Shown piece after piece: positions 37,809-49,506 of a stretch of 64,000 nt of DNA. Under the pieces are notes generated by a model. That model was not told the origin of the DNA. It did not search any database and saw only the letters and a program-made list of their open reading frames with translations. The stretch is taken from assembly GCA_001584585.1 (NCBI GenBank), contig LSYV01000006.1, forward strand, positions 717,696 to 781,695. Reading direction: 5' to 3'. How positions within the stretch are numbered: the first letter of the stretch is position 1; each line of letters starts with the position of its first letter. Source of the DNA: Gonium pectorale. Taxonomy: Eukaryota > Chlorophyta > Chlorophyceae > Chlamydomonadales > Volvocaceae. The translations under genes were made by a program, and so were the position numbers.

Positions 37809-39458
37809 GTTTGTTCCGCTATCGTTACTGCTCGTCCGAGGTGCAAACGACCAAGCTGGTATTTTGCTTTCACAGAGACCTTGGACGCAGCAATTAAGTA
37901 AACAAGCGATACGTACACAATGACTATGATGTCTCATGCCATTTTGCGCCCGATTTCTCGCGCATGCTGCCTGTGCTACGCGCCGTGCAGAATCCAGACT
38001 TGGTTCCGGCCTGTTCCCCGCCCAGCACTGCAATCGGGTGTCCTGACAATTCATTTTAATTGATTTAATGGGGCGAATTTTGGGCTTTAGTAGGGTCCGC
38101 GCGGCGCCGCGGCGCCTGCATTTGACACATCGGTCTCCATCGGGCGCACAGGGTTTCGGTAGGTGTCGCGCATGGAAAAGGGATCACTGACAGGGTCCGC
38201 ACTGCGCCGCGGCGTCTTCATGGGGCGGAACTGGGCGCAATGATAGTGTGGTTCCGAAAAGGGATCGCGCACTCTCAGTTGAGCCAAATCCAGTACATGT
38301 TATCAGCAAGGAATACCCCAACAAAGAGCGGGGAAAGCGGGGTACCGCAACATTGCCATCGGCTATAACGCTACGATGCATCTGTATCACGGTTGTGTTG
38401 CTCCTTACCGATGTTGCTGCACCGCCTAGACGAGTAACCTGTCACGTTGCTCACGCGAAGAACATGCCGTCGGACAGCAAGGAGCGCCCATCAGTCCACG
38501 TCTAACCACCGTGGCGGCGACGTGGGAAAGCGTGGATGGCAGATCCATTGCATTGGATCCTTGGACAGTGTTAATATACCCACGCTCTCCACGCACCATT
38601 ACCCTTCTCCGCCACGTAAACAGAGTCATTTGCGCCTTCAATCACAGGCAGCAGCCCAGCAGCTGTCGTGTAAGCACGTTAGAACACAATATGCGTAACC
38701 ACACAGCTTTACGTCCAGCTGTTCCTGCAGTCCACGCTAGCGAGCACCGATGATGATCTCATAGAAAAGCGGTTTGAGCACGTGCACATGCGAGAACCGC
38801 TGTCAGGTTCAGCTGGCATGACCATCATCGCCTCTCACCTATGCACGCATAAACACAGGCACGACCATAGACACAGCTGCTCACAAACATGCACGTTCAG
38901 TATGCACGGGTGCACATGGTTGCAGGTTACTTAAATTCCTCCCTCCGCTCGTCGAGTCGACACTGTCGCGGCCTCGCACGCGTCAGATTCACGGATCGCA
39001 AGGATTACGAGTTTGCCCCTCCGCCATTAATAGGGTACATGCCGCACGTGACGGCTGCCCGGTCGCGCAATTACGCGGTGCGTGCGTTACCACGGCGGTA
39101 CAAGGCTCAACACACACATACGGACTTCCGACGCACCTTCCGCATACATTGGATGTTCGACCCACAAACGATACGTCCAGTCGTACACATACGAAGGTCA
39201 GGTAAATCCCTACCACAGCACTGATGGGAACGTACCGGGCAGTTGCACAGAATCGTATGCACATCGCACGCGGACTTCGGCTGTTCCACGCTCCGTTACC
39301 TTAATCTCGGATTTGCCTAGCCCCAGCGCAGGGGCAGCTGACCCAATGGACCCCTAACCCAGCCAGGTCATGCCATTCGCTGATCTAAGCAGCGCGCCAA
39401 CTGCCCTATCATGCGTGACATGATCTGGCAAGTACGCCAATAGTAACACCTGCCGCGC
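37809..39458. other. Intergenic region upstream of SCC3; no gene seen
   Basis: Between the SCC3 start codon and the stop codon of the next minus-strand gene. It should contain the SCC3 promoter and the 3' untranslated region of the 39-45 kb gene. An imperfect tandem duplication of about 95 bp spans 38091-38280, both copies sharing AGGGTCCGC, GCGCCGCGGCG and AAAAGGGATC. No other structure was identified. Confidence 0.5.
38091..38280. repeat. Diverged tandem duplication (two units of about 95 bp)
   Basis: Unit 1 starts near 38091 and unit 2 near 38190. Each begins AGGGTCCGC, then has GCGCCGCGGCG, and ends with AAAAGGGATC, the intervening sequence being diverged. It lies about 300-500 bp upstream of the SCC3 start codon, so it could be a promoter-proximal repeat. 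Confidence 0.45.
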
Positions 39459-42400
39459 TCACAGCGCAGGGTACGCAAGCTCCATCCTCTGCGCTGCGGG
39501 CACGTTGGCGTAGTACTCGGGCAGCGCGAAGCCGCGAGCACGCTGGCGCGCCGCCGCTCCGCCACCATCTGGGTCACCGACCCGCGGGTCGGCCCCACCC
39601 CGCAGTCCAGCCCCGTCAAACCCAGCCCCGCCCAGCGTCCCGCCGACCCCTGGCGCACCTCCCTCAAATCCATGCCCGTACGCTGCCCTCCCAGTTGCGC
39701 CTCCCCCGCCCGCGACCCCGCCATGCACCCCCGCATCGTCTCCATGCATCGCCCCTGCCTGCCGCGCGTCCGCGTCAAACGCCCGTGCCAGGAGAGCCGC
39801 ATTTGATGGCCCCGCGTTGTTGGTGAGGCCGTGCATGCTCGAGCGCCCGGCACCGGTCCCCAGCCCGCCGCCTCCGGCCTCGACATCCCCAGAGCCATGC
39901 GGGTGGTGGTAGCCGAACGCTGACTGACGGAAACCTCGCGCGCTCGTTGGGCGCACGCCGGCGCCGTCGCCAGCGCTGCTGGTCCCAGGGCCTGCCGTGT
40001 CCCCATCGCCGTGGTGCATCGCTGCGTCGAAACCTGCCACCTGCATACGGGCAGAGCTGCATAAGCCATCACCACAGCTCGTTGCCGACGCTTTGCGAGG
40101 GCAGGTAAACAGGCACAAGGCACACATCATTCAGCAAGCCCAACGAGGCCGTCTTGTGGCCGCTTGAGCTGCACGGTCCGTCACTTACCCTTCCAATGGT
40201 GGTCCACAGGACTTTCAGCCGCGAGCCCCAGCCGCCTCCGCCCCCGCCCTCGTGAGGGCTGCCGCCGCTGTCGCCCACACGACCTCCTCCTGGCCTGGTA
40301 CCCTCTTCCGGGCTACACAAGAGGGAAGTCGGGGAACCAAACACTGAGCCCCACGCAGCTTCCAGCGTTGCCAGCACGAGTCGATGAGTGTGCAAGCCGG
40401 TGCTAGTGCTCGATATAGCGCTTGGGTGGACAGGAGTCGCACCACTGTACAACGCTCCACACACTCACCCTCGTGCGACGCCCATGGTCCGAAGGGCGGG
40501 CGTCACGAAGTTGTGCAGCACGAACTCAAAGATGCCCCCGCCCGCCCCGCCTGCGCCGCCGCCGCTGCTGGCGGCGCGCCGCGCCGCGGCAGCCGCCTCC
40601 AGCGCTGCCGCCCTGTCGGCCATGCAGCTCCGCACAATTGAGATGGCTAGGACCAGGAGCACCAGACCAGCGTTTGATGCGGCCACGATGACAAGGCTCA
40701 GGGACAGCCTGCGTGCAGCAAGGTCCCACAGGACATAGGCATGTGACCTGCATAATCCATTTCGCTAAGCACGGGCGCGGCGTGGAAGGCCTGACGTGGG
40801 AGCTGCAATACAGGGGTAATGTGGGGCTAGAGGGGCAGAACACCCGAAGCAGAACCACAAGGGGCACATCGGTCTGATGCCACGACGGTCATGTCACGCA
40901 AGCTATCAGTATTGCCTACTCTTTCAACCCCCAGGCTTCTGCTCACTTCTTGCGTCGGTCCAGGTAGATCCATGCGATCAGCGCCGCGTCCAACAGCAAC
41001 AGGGCAATGATGGACAGCAGGCACACGCCGCAGTGCAGGAATAGCTTGACGCCAGCGCGCTGCACGCTGCTGCGGATGCTGCTGCGAATGGTGTTCTGCA
41101 GCGGCGGCAGCACGGCGCCGCCGCCGCCCGCCACGCCCGAGGCGCCGCCGCCCGTGCCCTGCGGTGCCGCCGCGGCCTCGCGGCCGGCGGCCACGCCGCG
41201 CGTGGCGGCAGCCGCTGCCTCCGCATCGGCCGCCTCCTTGGCGCGGTTGACGGCTTCGTCAAGTGAGCCCGGGGCCGCTGGCGGCATGAGTAGCTCTGCG
41301 CCGCCGCCGGGGCCGGCGGCGACGTTGTAGAGGGCGGGCGTGTGGCGCTCGTCGTCGTACAGGCCATCCAGCGCCGCCAGCTCAAAGCCGGGGCTGGCCC
41401 CGCCCCCAGCGTTGTGGTCTACAAAGTCATTGGCTGATCTGTTCGGCAGCGGACCACTGCGCTCGTGGCCGGGCGTGCTGGGAGGCAAGGCGCGGCAAGA
41501 GTAAAACCGCGGCTGTGCATCAGCAATGGTGACATGGGCCGCGGCATCTCGACGGCGAATGGCTTCGGCCTGACAGTCTTGCCCGCGGCTTGCGCTTCCT
41601 TGCAGTTTCCCTGGACCAAGCGCCTCGAAATCCTGACGGCCTACTGCTACAGTGCATACATGGTCCACCGCAACCCCTCGAACAATGCCCAGCACGTCCA
41701 CTACCACCAGCATCGCGACCAACATACCTGTCGTCTTGCGTGCTCTGCACAGGGGACAGCTGGAGCCACAGCGTCGCCACGCCGCCGCGGCCGCCGCCCG
41801 CCTTCCCCGACGAAGCCGGCTGCGAGCTAGACGCCTGCACCGGACCGAAGGATGGCGGCCGATTCTCGCCAGAGGCGCGGTATGAGGGCCCCGCCGTGTC
41901 GTTAGCTTGGCCAGCATCCTGGGAAGTGCCGCTGGGCTGGTGTGCCTCTGCAGCACCTGCAGCAGTGGAAGGGTGTCCGTCAAGCACAGAAGGACTGGCG
42001 AGAGACATGGGATGGTCGGGCCATGCACCCGGACAGCAAACGAGGTGAGCGGCAGTGTCGGCACGTGCTCAGGGCCGCTGCTTCCTGCGCAATGTTGGAC
42101 ACTGCCCCCGCGAAGCGGGTCCTAGGTGATGCACCTCTAACCGGCCGAATCCCGTGTCTATTGTTGGTCCCGGTAGGCATCGACCCACCACGCGCGCTGC
42201 CAAGGGGGCTGGCGGCGGAGGCACGACGCCAGCGTGTGAGGCTCCGGAGGCGGCCGGAGAAGCGGCTCCCGATGCCGAGCCCCCCCGCACCGCCCCGCCC
42301 CCCCTCAGCCGCCTCAGCGGCGGCCGCGGACGACACAGCGCCGGTGGACCGCCAAGACGCTCCCAACAGCCGACTGGAGCCGCCGCCCGACTCCACCGCT

Positions 42401-45400
42401 GCGCCGCCGCCGCGGCTGCGCGCACTGTCAGCCCATCCCTCGGTCTCCGCCGCCTCAGCGCCTCCTGCTGCGGCGGACGAGCGGCGCGCCCTGCGCGGAG
42501 CAGCCGCCGAGCCGGCCGTGCCCGCTGTGTTTACCGAGCTCGGGGAGGCACCCTCCTGCTGCAGCGACGCCACGGCCCGGGCGCGCAGTGGCGGACGGTG
42601 CTCGGAGCTGTCTTCGGAGAGTGGGTGCTCGTTAACACGCTCCAGCTGCCGGCTGGACACCATGCCGGGCGCGAAGGAGGGCGGCAGCAACGGCGCCGAA
42701 GCGGGCTCCGGCTCGATGCCGTGAAAGAGCGAGCTCTGCCTGCAGAGCCACGGGACAAAGCCTCAGGGTCCCTACGGAACAGGGTATGCTGCTTCAGGTA
42801 CACGGGTTCTGCGACTTGCTGCACTTGCGAAGGGGCATATTGTGTGGTCGGGTGTCCCACCTCGCAAAGGGCGCCCCAGCCGTGGGCCCGCCCGGCAACG
42901 GCGGCTGTAGCCTGGGCAGTTGACCTGACGTGCTTGCCCCCTCCAGAGCTGGCCGCGCGATCCCAAGCGGCGCCCCGCCATCAGCAGAGCGCACCGAAGA
43001 CCCTGCGTATTGCCCATCCGCGTTAAGCCCCAGTCCTTCGCCGCCGAGGGTATGGCTCCGTGCTGGCTCCCGGCTCTGGGTCTGGCCGTCTGCGCTCCCC
43101 GCGCCGGCGGTCGGCGCCTGCCATCCTCCCAGACTCAGCAACGCCCCGCCGATCGATGCTGTGGCGGACCAAAAGCCGAACCCGTATCCTCGCGACTGGC
43201 CCTGCGCCTGCCCCTGCCCGGAGGGCCAGTGTGCCACGCCCCCGGCCGAAATCGCGTGGCGCGGGGCGGCAGCCTGCGCGCCGCCGGAGGACGACCAGCC
43301 CCACAACCATGACGAGCCCCAGCCCCCAGCCGGCCGAGGCGCGCTTGGCGCGCCTGCTGGGTGCTGTGACGCGTCCAGCGGCCCCGCTGAGGACGCGCCG
43401 GCGGCTGTGCCGGGGCCGAGAATGCCTGCGCCCAGTGAGCTGCCCGCCGTGCCCAGGTTCAGGCCTAACTCCGACGGCAGCGTGTGCGGCAGGCTGTTGA
43501 TAATCATGGTGTTTACAGAGGCCCGGCTGTCGGACGTGGGCAGGGCGGCGCCGGAATCAGCGCGGCCCGGCGCCGCCCAGCTCCCGTGCTGCTGGTGCCC
43601 CCCGGCTGCTCCCCCTCCACCACCGCCGCCGCCTGGGGGCCCAGCGCCCTGCAGCGGCTGGTGTGCCAGCAGGTCGACTGGTGCCGCAGAAGCGTGCTGT
43701 GCGACCTGGTGCTGGCTTGAGCTGCGGCGGTGGATGGGACCCTGGCCGTTACCCTGGATGCTGCTGGCGCGCTGCCCCAACTGGCCGGCAGTATGGTGCG
43801 ACCCCGGGCCAGGAGCGGCAGCGGTGGGGGCAGGGCCTTGGGAGTTGATGCTGGCTTGTCGGGAGTGGCGGCCAATGGGGTGGCGGGGCGAGTGGACCGA
43901 CGCGGCTGCGGATGCGCTGTTGCGCAGCAGCGATGCGGCGCCGCGGTGTGGAGCGCCATGCCCGTGTGTGCCGTGTGCGTGCGCCGCGACGTGGCCGATG
44001 CTGTGGGTGCGTGCGTGGTGTCGGCTCCGGCGCGAGTGGGGGCTTTCCTGCTCCGCGGCGGCAGTGGCGTGCTGTACCACGGACATGGTGATGTGGGCGG
44101 CAGCTGCTTGGACGACGAGCGCCAGCCGGTCGACTGCACCGGACGGGGAGGAGGGCAGGTAAGGGATACGCCTTGGCCCGGTGATCACGTGCAGCCTCGA
44201 GTCCTCGGGCAAGAGCGAGCAAGGTAATATGATAAGTGATTGCAGGAAAGTTGCAAGGGCTACCAAGGGGAAGATGCTGAAATCCTCAAATCCTAACCTG
44301 TTAGCTGCGCCGCTACGCGCACCCACCCACCCGTTAGCCGCGGCGGCAGCCCCGCCTGCAGATCAGCTGGCAGGCAGTGCTCCTGGAATGCCCGGTCCAG
44401 CGCCGCTTCCAACAGCGCACGGCTGGCCCCGGTGCCGTCGCTGAGCGCATCCGACAGCCGCAGGCGGCGGGAGTTCCCCATGGCGCTGTCGAAGGCCTCC
44501 TCGCCTTGCTGCTGCTGGCCAGTCCCTGTTCCGGCGGCCTCCAATGGCGAGGCCTGCTGGAGCGTACCCAAGCTGACACGGCGGCCTGAGGCACTGGGGT
44601 CGGCATCGGGACCGGGCTGCTGCTGCAATGGTGGGAGACGGAGCAGCAGGCGCCCGGCGGCTGCGACCGCCACCAGGAGGGCGCTCAGGCGCTGCAGCTG
44701 GTCGGGGGTGAGGTAGCCGACGCCGTCCCTGTAAGGCTCAAGCGGGCGGCCAGGACCGGGCTGTAAGTTGCAGGCAATGAAAGGTGAGAGAGCACTGCTG
44801 TGATACATAGCATGACATGGCACATAACTCTAGTATGCGCAGGCCAGACGACATTGCATGAGAGACTGCTTTGTAGCCATGTACCAACCTGTCCAGGGTC
44901 CAAAATGCAGCAGCCGCCCGCTCCTCTAGGCTGCCGGCGCCAAGCACCGCAACGAAAGCCACCTGCAATGGCATGGGGATGGGATTGATGTTGCCGACTG
45001 GGTACAGTGTTGTACAGAGCCCATCGCGAGGCTTGCTTGAGAGCCAAAAGGAGGCAGCTCTTGCGTTTCCCTCACAAACCCATTCAATGCCAGACTTACC
45101 AAAGTATCCAGGGGCGCCACCCGGCTGAGCCCGAACCCCATCATGCGAGCGCCCCCGTTGGCGCTGCCGGTGCTGCCGGTTCGCCACCAGGAGCTGCCGC
45201 CAGCGCTCCGAAAGTCTTCCGGACCAGGACCGCTGGCCGGCCCCCACGTCGCCATTTCTTCCAGCAGGGCCTCGGGCCGCACATCCTACGGGCAGACCGC
45301 TGGGGCTCAGTCAGGGCACACATGCAGGGCACAAGATGGCCATACCGGTGGGATGCACGAGAACTGACGGAGGACAGCCACGGCATGGGACTCTGCCAGC

Positions 45401-45633
45401 ACATCTGCCACGAGCCTGCGGGAGGTTCCTGGCTCTGCACCTGTATGTGGGGAAGCGCCATGGGGGATGCGTCGCTCGGGTTCCTGACCTGTCAGCCTTT
45501 CATACCGGGAAGGCTCACGCTCACCAACAGACTGCAGAATGAGTTTAAAGACGGTCGAGACGGCGGTGGGCTCGCACAGCAGCGCGTGCTCCACCAGGCT
45601 GACGAGCGTCTCCACCACCAGCATCGCACCAAC
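39459..45633 (-). CDS. Unrecognised multi-exon protein with two C-terminal hydrophobic segments (5' end unresolved)
   Basis: Phase-consistent exons, 5' to 3': 45525-45633, 45346-45440, 45100-45285, 44885-44962, 44298-44760, 42861-44133, 42065-42739 (or ending at 42185), 41728-41994, 40947-41477, 40469-40708, 40189-40294, 39459-40040. The first exons read as a helical, HEAT-like stretch (MLVVETLVSLVEHALL, VAFVAVLGAGSLEERAAAAF). The middle is a long disordered region rich in Ser, Gly, Ala, His and Gln. Toward the C-terminus are two strongly hydrophobic segments: FLHCGVCLLSIIALLLLDAA (exon 40947-41477), then, after a short basic loop, LVIVAASNAGLVLLVLAISI (exon 40469-40708), which look like a transmembrane pair. 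A Gly-rich tail ends in ELAYPAL. I do not recognise the family. More 5' exons may lie between 45634 and 46054. The closing phases over twelve exons argue strongly that it is a real gene. Confidence 0.68.
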
Positions 45634-46054
45634 CTACACCATATACGGGTGCACACGCGCCGGGTTCATATGCATCCTTCCTACTTCTCAGCATTCAGTC
45701 GTATGTCGTCCACTTGCGGTGGGGCTTAATTGTCTTCACGCCTGCCAAGCCGGATGAACTATATATGACGCATGTTTCAGCGTATATACGATGCACCAAC
45801 GAACGGCTCCCTATTTTGGACCGCTGCGGGACTGACCTTTCCAGCTAGCGCACTGAAGTACTCTGGGCTACGATGACTGATTATTCACATGTGATTTAGA
45901 AGTTGCCCGTTCGTGTTAGTTGAGCGACGCCCGCGCTCGGGCCCGCGCTTGCTTTCTGAGTCATCGCCTCACGCAAAGCACTGATATCGGTAGCGACGGT
46001 CAACTCCTGGGCCCGGCCTGTGGGCGGCACTGGCGCTCTGGCGCGGGCATAGCA
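45634..46054. promoter_or_regulatory. Divergent intergenic region between two unrecognised genes
   Basis: About 420 bp between the 5'-most recognised exon of the minus-strand gene and the first candidate exon of the plus-strand gene. TATA-like strings occur (CTATATATGA near 45759, GTATATACG near 45781). It may hold both promoters, or a missing first exon of the minus-strand gene; the sequence alone does not decide. Confidence 0.35.
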
Positions 46055-49000
46055 ATGGAGGCGTTGCCTGGCGCGCCCGGACAACTGCGGTCAGTACAGC
46101 TTGTGTTTTGTTCTTGCTATAGTCGCTGATGCATTCCCGTCGACCTGACAGACCCGGTGGCGGCCACGACTCACTTTCGCTCGTTTATCTTCGTTCGTGC
46201 AGGAACGGGTGGCTTGCCTTCAATGCATGGTATGCAGGAGTGATCGGGAGCATAGGTGCCGGGTATCCGAAGCCCGGTTGCCCGCAGCTGCAACACTGAC
46301 TTGGCCGCCGTCACGCCCGTGCTGCGAAGGTGGTTCGAGCAACACGACAAGCTTGGGCATCGTCCAAACGACCATGACGTTGACGAGTGAGTGTGACACG
46401 GGGACGTGTGGGTGCGCGAGGCGCTAGAACGTGCTTGCCTTTGCACGCGAACGGGCAGCGGGCAAAACAGCGGGCAACCGGTGAATGGCGGCTGACCGAG
46501 CTGGCCCGAGGCCGCGTGTATGGTAACACAGGACAGTTGCGAGCTGAACGCTGTGACCCATTCGCGGGACGCTGTGTGGCGCTGCTCAGGAGCTGAGCGG
46601 GATCCCGCCGCTGTCACCGCTGCCTCGACCCCGACTGGGTCTGTACCGTCAACACCGCAACCTCTGCCTCAGGTGGTATCGTAAGCATGCGGAGCGGGCC
46701 TGGACCGATGACATGCCGACGCTGGAGGCCACTCGTCAGCACGCCAGTCGTCTGCAGAGCCACGGCTTGCAAGACGCCTCGCAGAGGGGCGATACAAAGG
46801 TGGGCGCAATTGTCAGGCGGCGCTCTTGATAGCACTCAGACGTGGCTCGAATTGCACTTCCGAGCCAGGGATGAGGAGCCACGTAATGCAGGCATGCGCT
46901 GCGGCGTGCCCTCCACTGCAACGTTTCAGGAGTGCGACCATAGATCGTCGTTTTCTGGGCCAACTTCAGCACAGCCACTTTATTCTCTTGGACACCCCGG
47001 GCCTCCGTACCATGTTCTCTCCCCCAATGACTATCATTTTCATCAGGGCGGTGGTGCTGCCCGCGTGCAGGGGACCGTATGCCCGGATTCCTTGGCCGCG
47101 CTAGCAGCCAGGCACAGCTGCTCTTCTCCGGCCCGAGGCGATCCTGCTGGCTCTCCGCATTGCAGCCCCGCTGACAGCTCCGCTGCCGGCGGCTGCAGTC
47201 GTCTAGCAGCAGCCGGCCGGCAGCAGCAGTCAGGACCGCAGGACGCCGCAAGGCTGAGTCCTCAACAGCTGTCGCGGCAAGGGGATGACCCAGGCGCCGC
47301 GGGCCCACACGGGACGCCAGCGCTGCCGCAGGGACACCTGTTGTCGTTGGTAGCTGAACCACTCCTGCGGGGACGCTCTGAGCCCGGCTTTCCCAGTAGC
47401 ATAAACGGAGATGGAGCCGCTGCAAATCGTGCTGCCATTACGGCCGGCACGGTTGCTCGCGGCTTGCCGCCTGGCGCGTTGTCTCCGTCCAACCCGGTGG
47501 CGCCGTCACTTTCGACCATGCAGTCACAAGCGGGTGGCACAGGCTCTGACGTCGGCGCATCGCGCGGCGGTGGCGGCGGCGGAGGCCGTTCTGCAAGGGC
47601 AGCAGAGGCGGCTGGTGCGGGCAGCAGGGGCGCCGGGCACGGCGTGGCCTCTCGGGTCGGCAACGGGGACTTGGGCTTGGACGACAATAAAACCCGCGTG
47701 ACGCGTTGGCTGGCGGAGCTGGCGTCTACGGCCCTGGGGCATCGCGCCGATGGTGCCAGGGCTGAGGCTGGAACGCCGCCGGGGCCCACAGGGGAAGACG
47801 ATGCCGCCGCGGAGCTGGCGCTCTTGGCGGGCATCGCACCGAGCGGGCCAGCGGCAAGCAGATCAGGGCCGGCCGACAGGGATGCTGATCCCAATGGCCA
47901 GGCGGGCTCGGAGCCGCGCGAGGCCCACAACGGCACATGGGCCTGGTCCCACGTTAAGGCTGAAGCGGGCGTTGGGGACAGACAGGATGCAGCAGGTCCG
48001 GGGCACGGTGTCACAGACGGTGCCGGTGCTGGCGAGCCGGAGGCACCGGCCGAAGCACCCGATGGGTCGGCCCAAGAGGGGGACATGCACCCTGGCGGGA
48101 AGACGCAGGTCGGGAACGGCTCGGGCGGGGGAGCTGCTGCGCAGTCATCTGGGAGCAAGCGGCCGGCCGGCTCGGAGCCATCGGCCGTGCAGCTCGTGAA
48201 CGGGGCCCTGCAGGCAGGCTCCAACTCGACAGGCCGTGCGCCAAAGCTGCTTCGGCTGGACCAGGTCATAGCCACCGGTGCCATACAGCGGCTGAAAGAG
48301 AGCGCCAGTGCTGGGGGGTCAGGCGCCAGCTTCGGGCGTAGCGGCAGCTTCGGTCGGAGCGTCAGCTTTGGCCGGAGCGCGAGCTTCGGGGCCGGCGTCG
48401 GCGGTGGTGCTGGGAGTGCGGGAGGCAACGGCAGCGGCGGGAACGGCGACAAGGGCGGCTCGTCGCCGAGTCCCTTGCAGGCGCCGTCCTTTCCCGCGCC
48501 GCCCCCCAATGCGGGCGAGACCAGTGCGTTGCTGCTGGGCCCGCCGCCCGACCCCTTCCGCCGGCCCCCCTTCCATCATATGCCCTCCTTCGGAAGCGAG
48601 CGCCGCGGGGAAGATGACGGCGACCCGCTTGGACTGGGCCCGCAGGGCTCTGGCATGCGCCCACCCTCGCCAAGCCTCCCTGTCCGTGATCCCCTTGCCT
48701 CTCGCGGCGGGCCGCTGGTGCGCGACAGTGTAGAGGCTTGTGGACCGCCGCCGCCGCCGCTCCTCACGGCCCGGGAGTCCGTCGGCACGCACGTGGTGAG
48801 TGCACCATCCGCCCCCCAGCCTTCAAGCCGCCCCCCGCGCTCCCCCATGGCTGCTGCACTGGCCGCACTACCCACGGTGCGGGGCCGGGAATCGCACGAG
48901 TCGCGGCTCATGCCGCCCCCGCCTCCACCTCTGGCGTTGCCCGAGCGGACATCCTCGGTTCAGCCCACGCCACGGCTGGTGCTCGGGCCGCGGCAGGCCC

Positions 49001-49506
49001 CTCCGGCGGGCTCTGCGGCAGCGGCAGCTCCGCAGCATCCCATTCCCCAAGGCCCTCGGATGGGCACCGAAGCCTCTGCAGCCGCCGTTCTTGCCGGGGC
49101 GTCTACAGGGGCAGGCGCCGCCGAGCTGGGCGTGCCTGCTGCGCGCAGGGCAGACAGGCAGGGCGATGCAGATGTGGCAGTAACCGCAGCCGCTGGGGCG
49201 ATGCGAGGACCCGGCGCCAACCTCAATCCGGCGGCCAACACAAGGCCGGCCGTCGGCGGTCCGACGGGCGTAGCTTCTGCAGCTGCCGTCGGTGCTGCTA
49301 CTGCTGCTGCTGCTGCTGTGGTGGCAGCGACGGCGGCTACCCTGTCGCAGCTACCCGTGTTGGTCCACCCGCCGGACGTGCAGCCGGGGGTCATTAGCCG
49401 AACGCTTAATGGCCGAGTGGAGGAGGTGGCGGTCCAGGTTGTCACACTACAACTCACTCTGCCGGCCGAGGTGGTGGAGGCGTTGCGTCGAACGCCGCCA
49501 CGGTAG
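46055..49506 (+). CDS. Unrecognised low-complexity protein (about 911 residues)
   Basis: Tentative model: 46055-46093, 46203-46229, 46590-46799, 47047-49506, all in phase. The firm parts are exon 46590-46799, a charged helical stretch (LYRQHRNLCLRWYRKHAERA), and the 2460-bp last exon. That exon encodes a disordered, Gly/Ala/Pro/Ser-rich protein with four tandem SFGRS-like units at 48325-48390 spelled with different synonymous codons, which supports translation. It ends with a more ordered stretch (VISRTLNGRVEEVAVQVVTL) and stop TAG at 49504-49506. The LYR tripeptide recalls LYRM proteins of mitochondria, but the match is too weak to assign. It could also be a nuclear scaffold or regulator. 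The first two exons are guesses; the start could be elsewhere. Confidence 0.55.

Noticed and set aside
42154..44162. Long plus-strand frames (290 and 410 codons)
   Set aside because: Antisense to the large exon of the 39-45 kb gene, whose flanking exons close in phase on the minus strand.
46590..46799. Assignment of the 46-49 kb protein as a LYRM-family mitochondrial factor
   Set aside because: Only the LYR tripeptide and a basic helix match; the family's conserved Phe and length do not, and the rest is a long disordered region.
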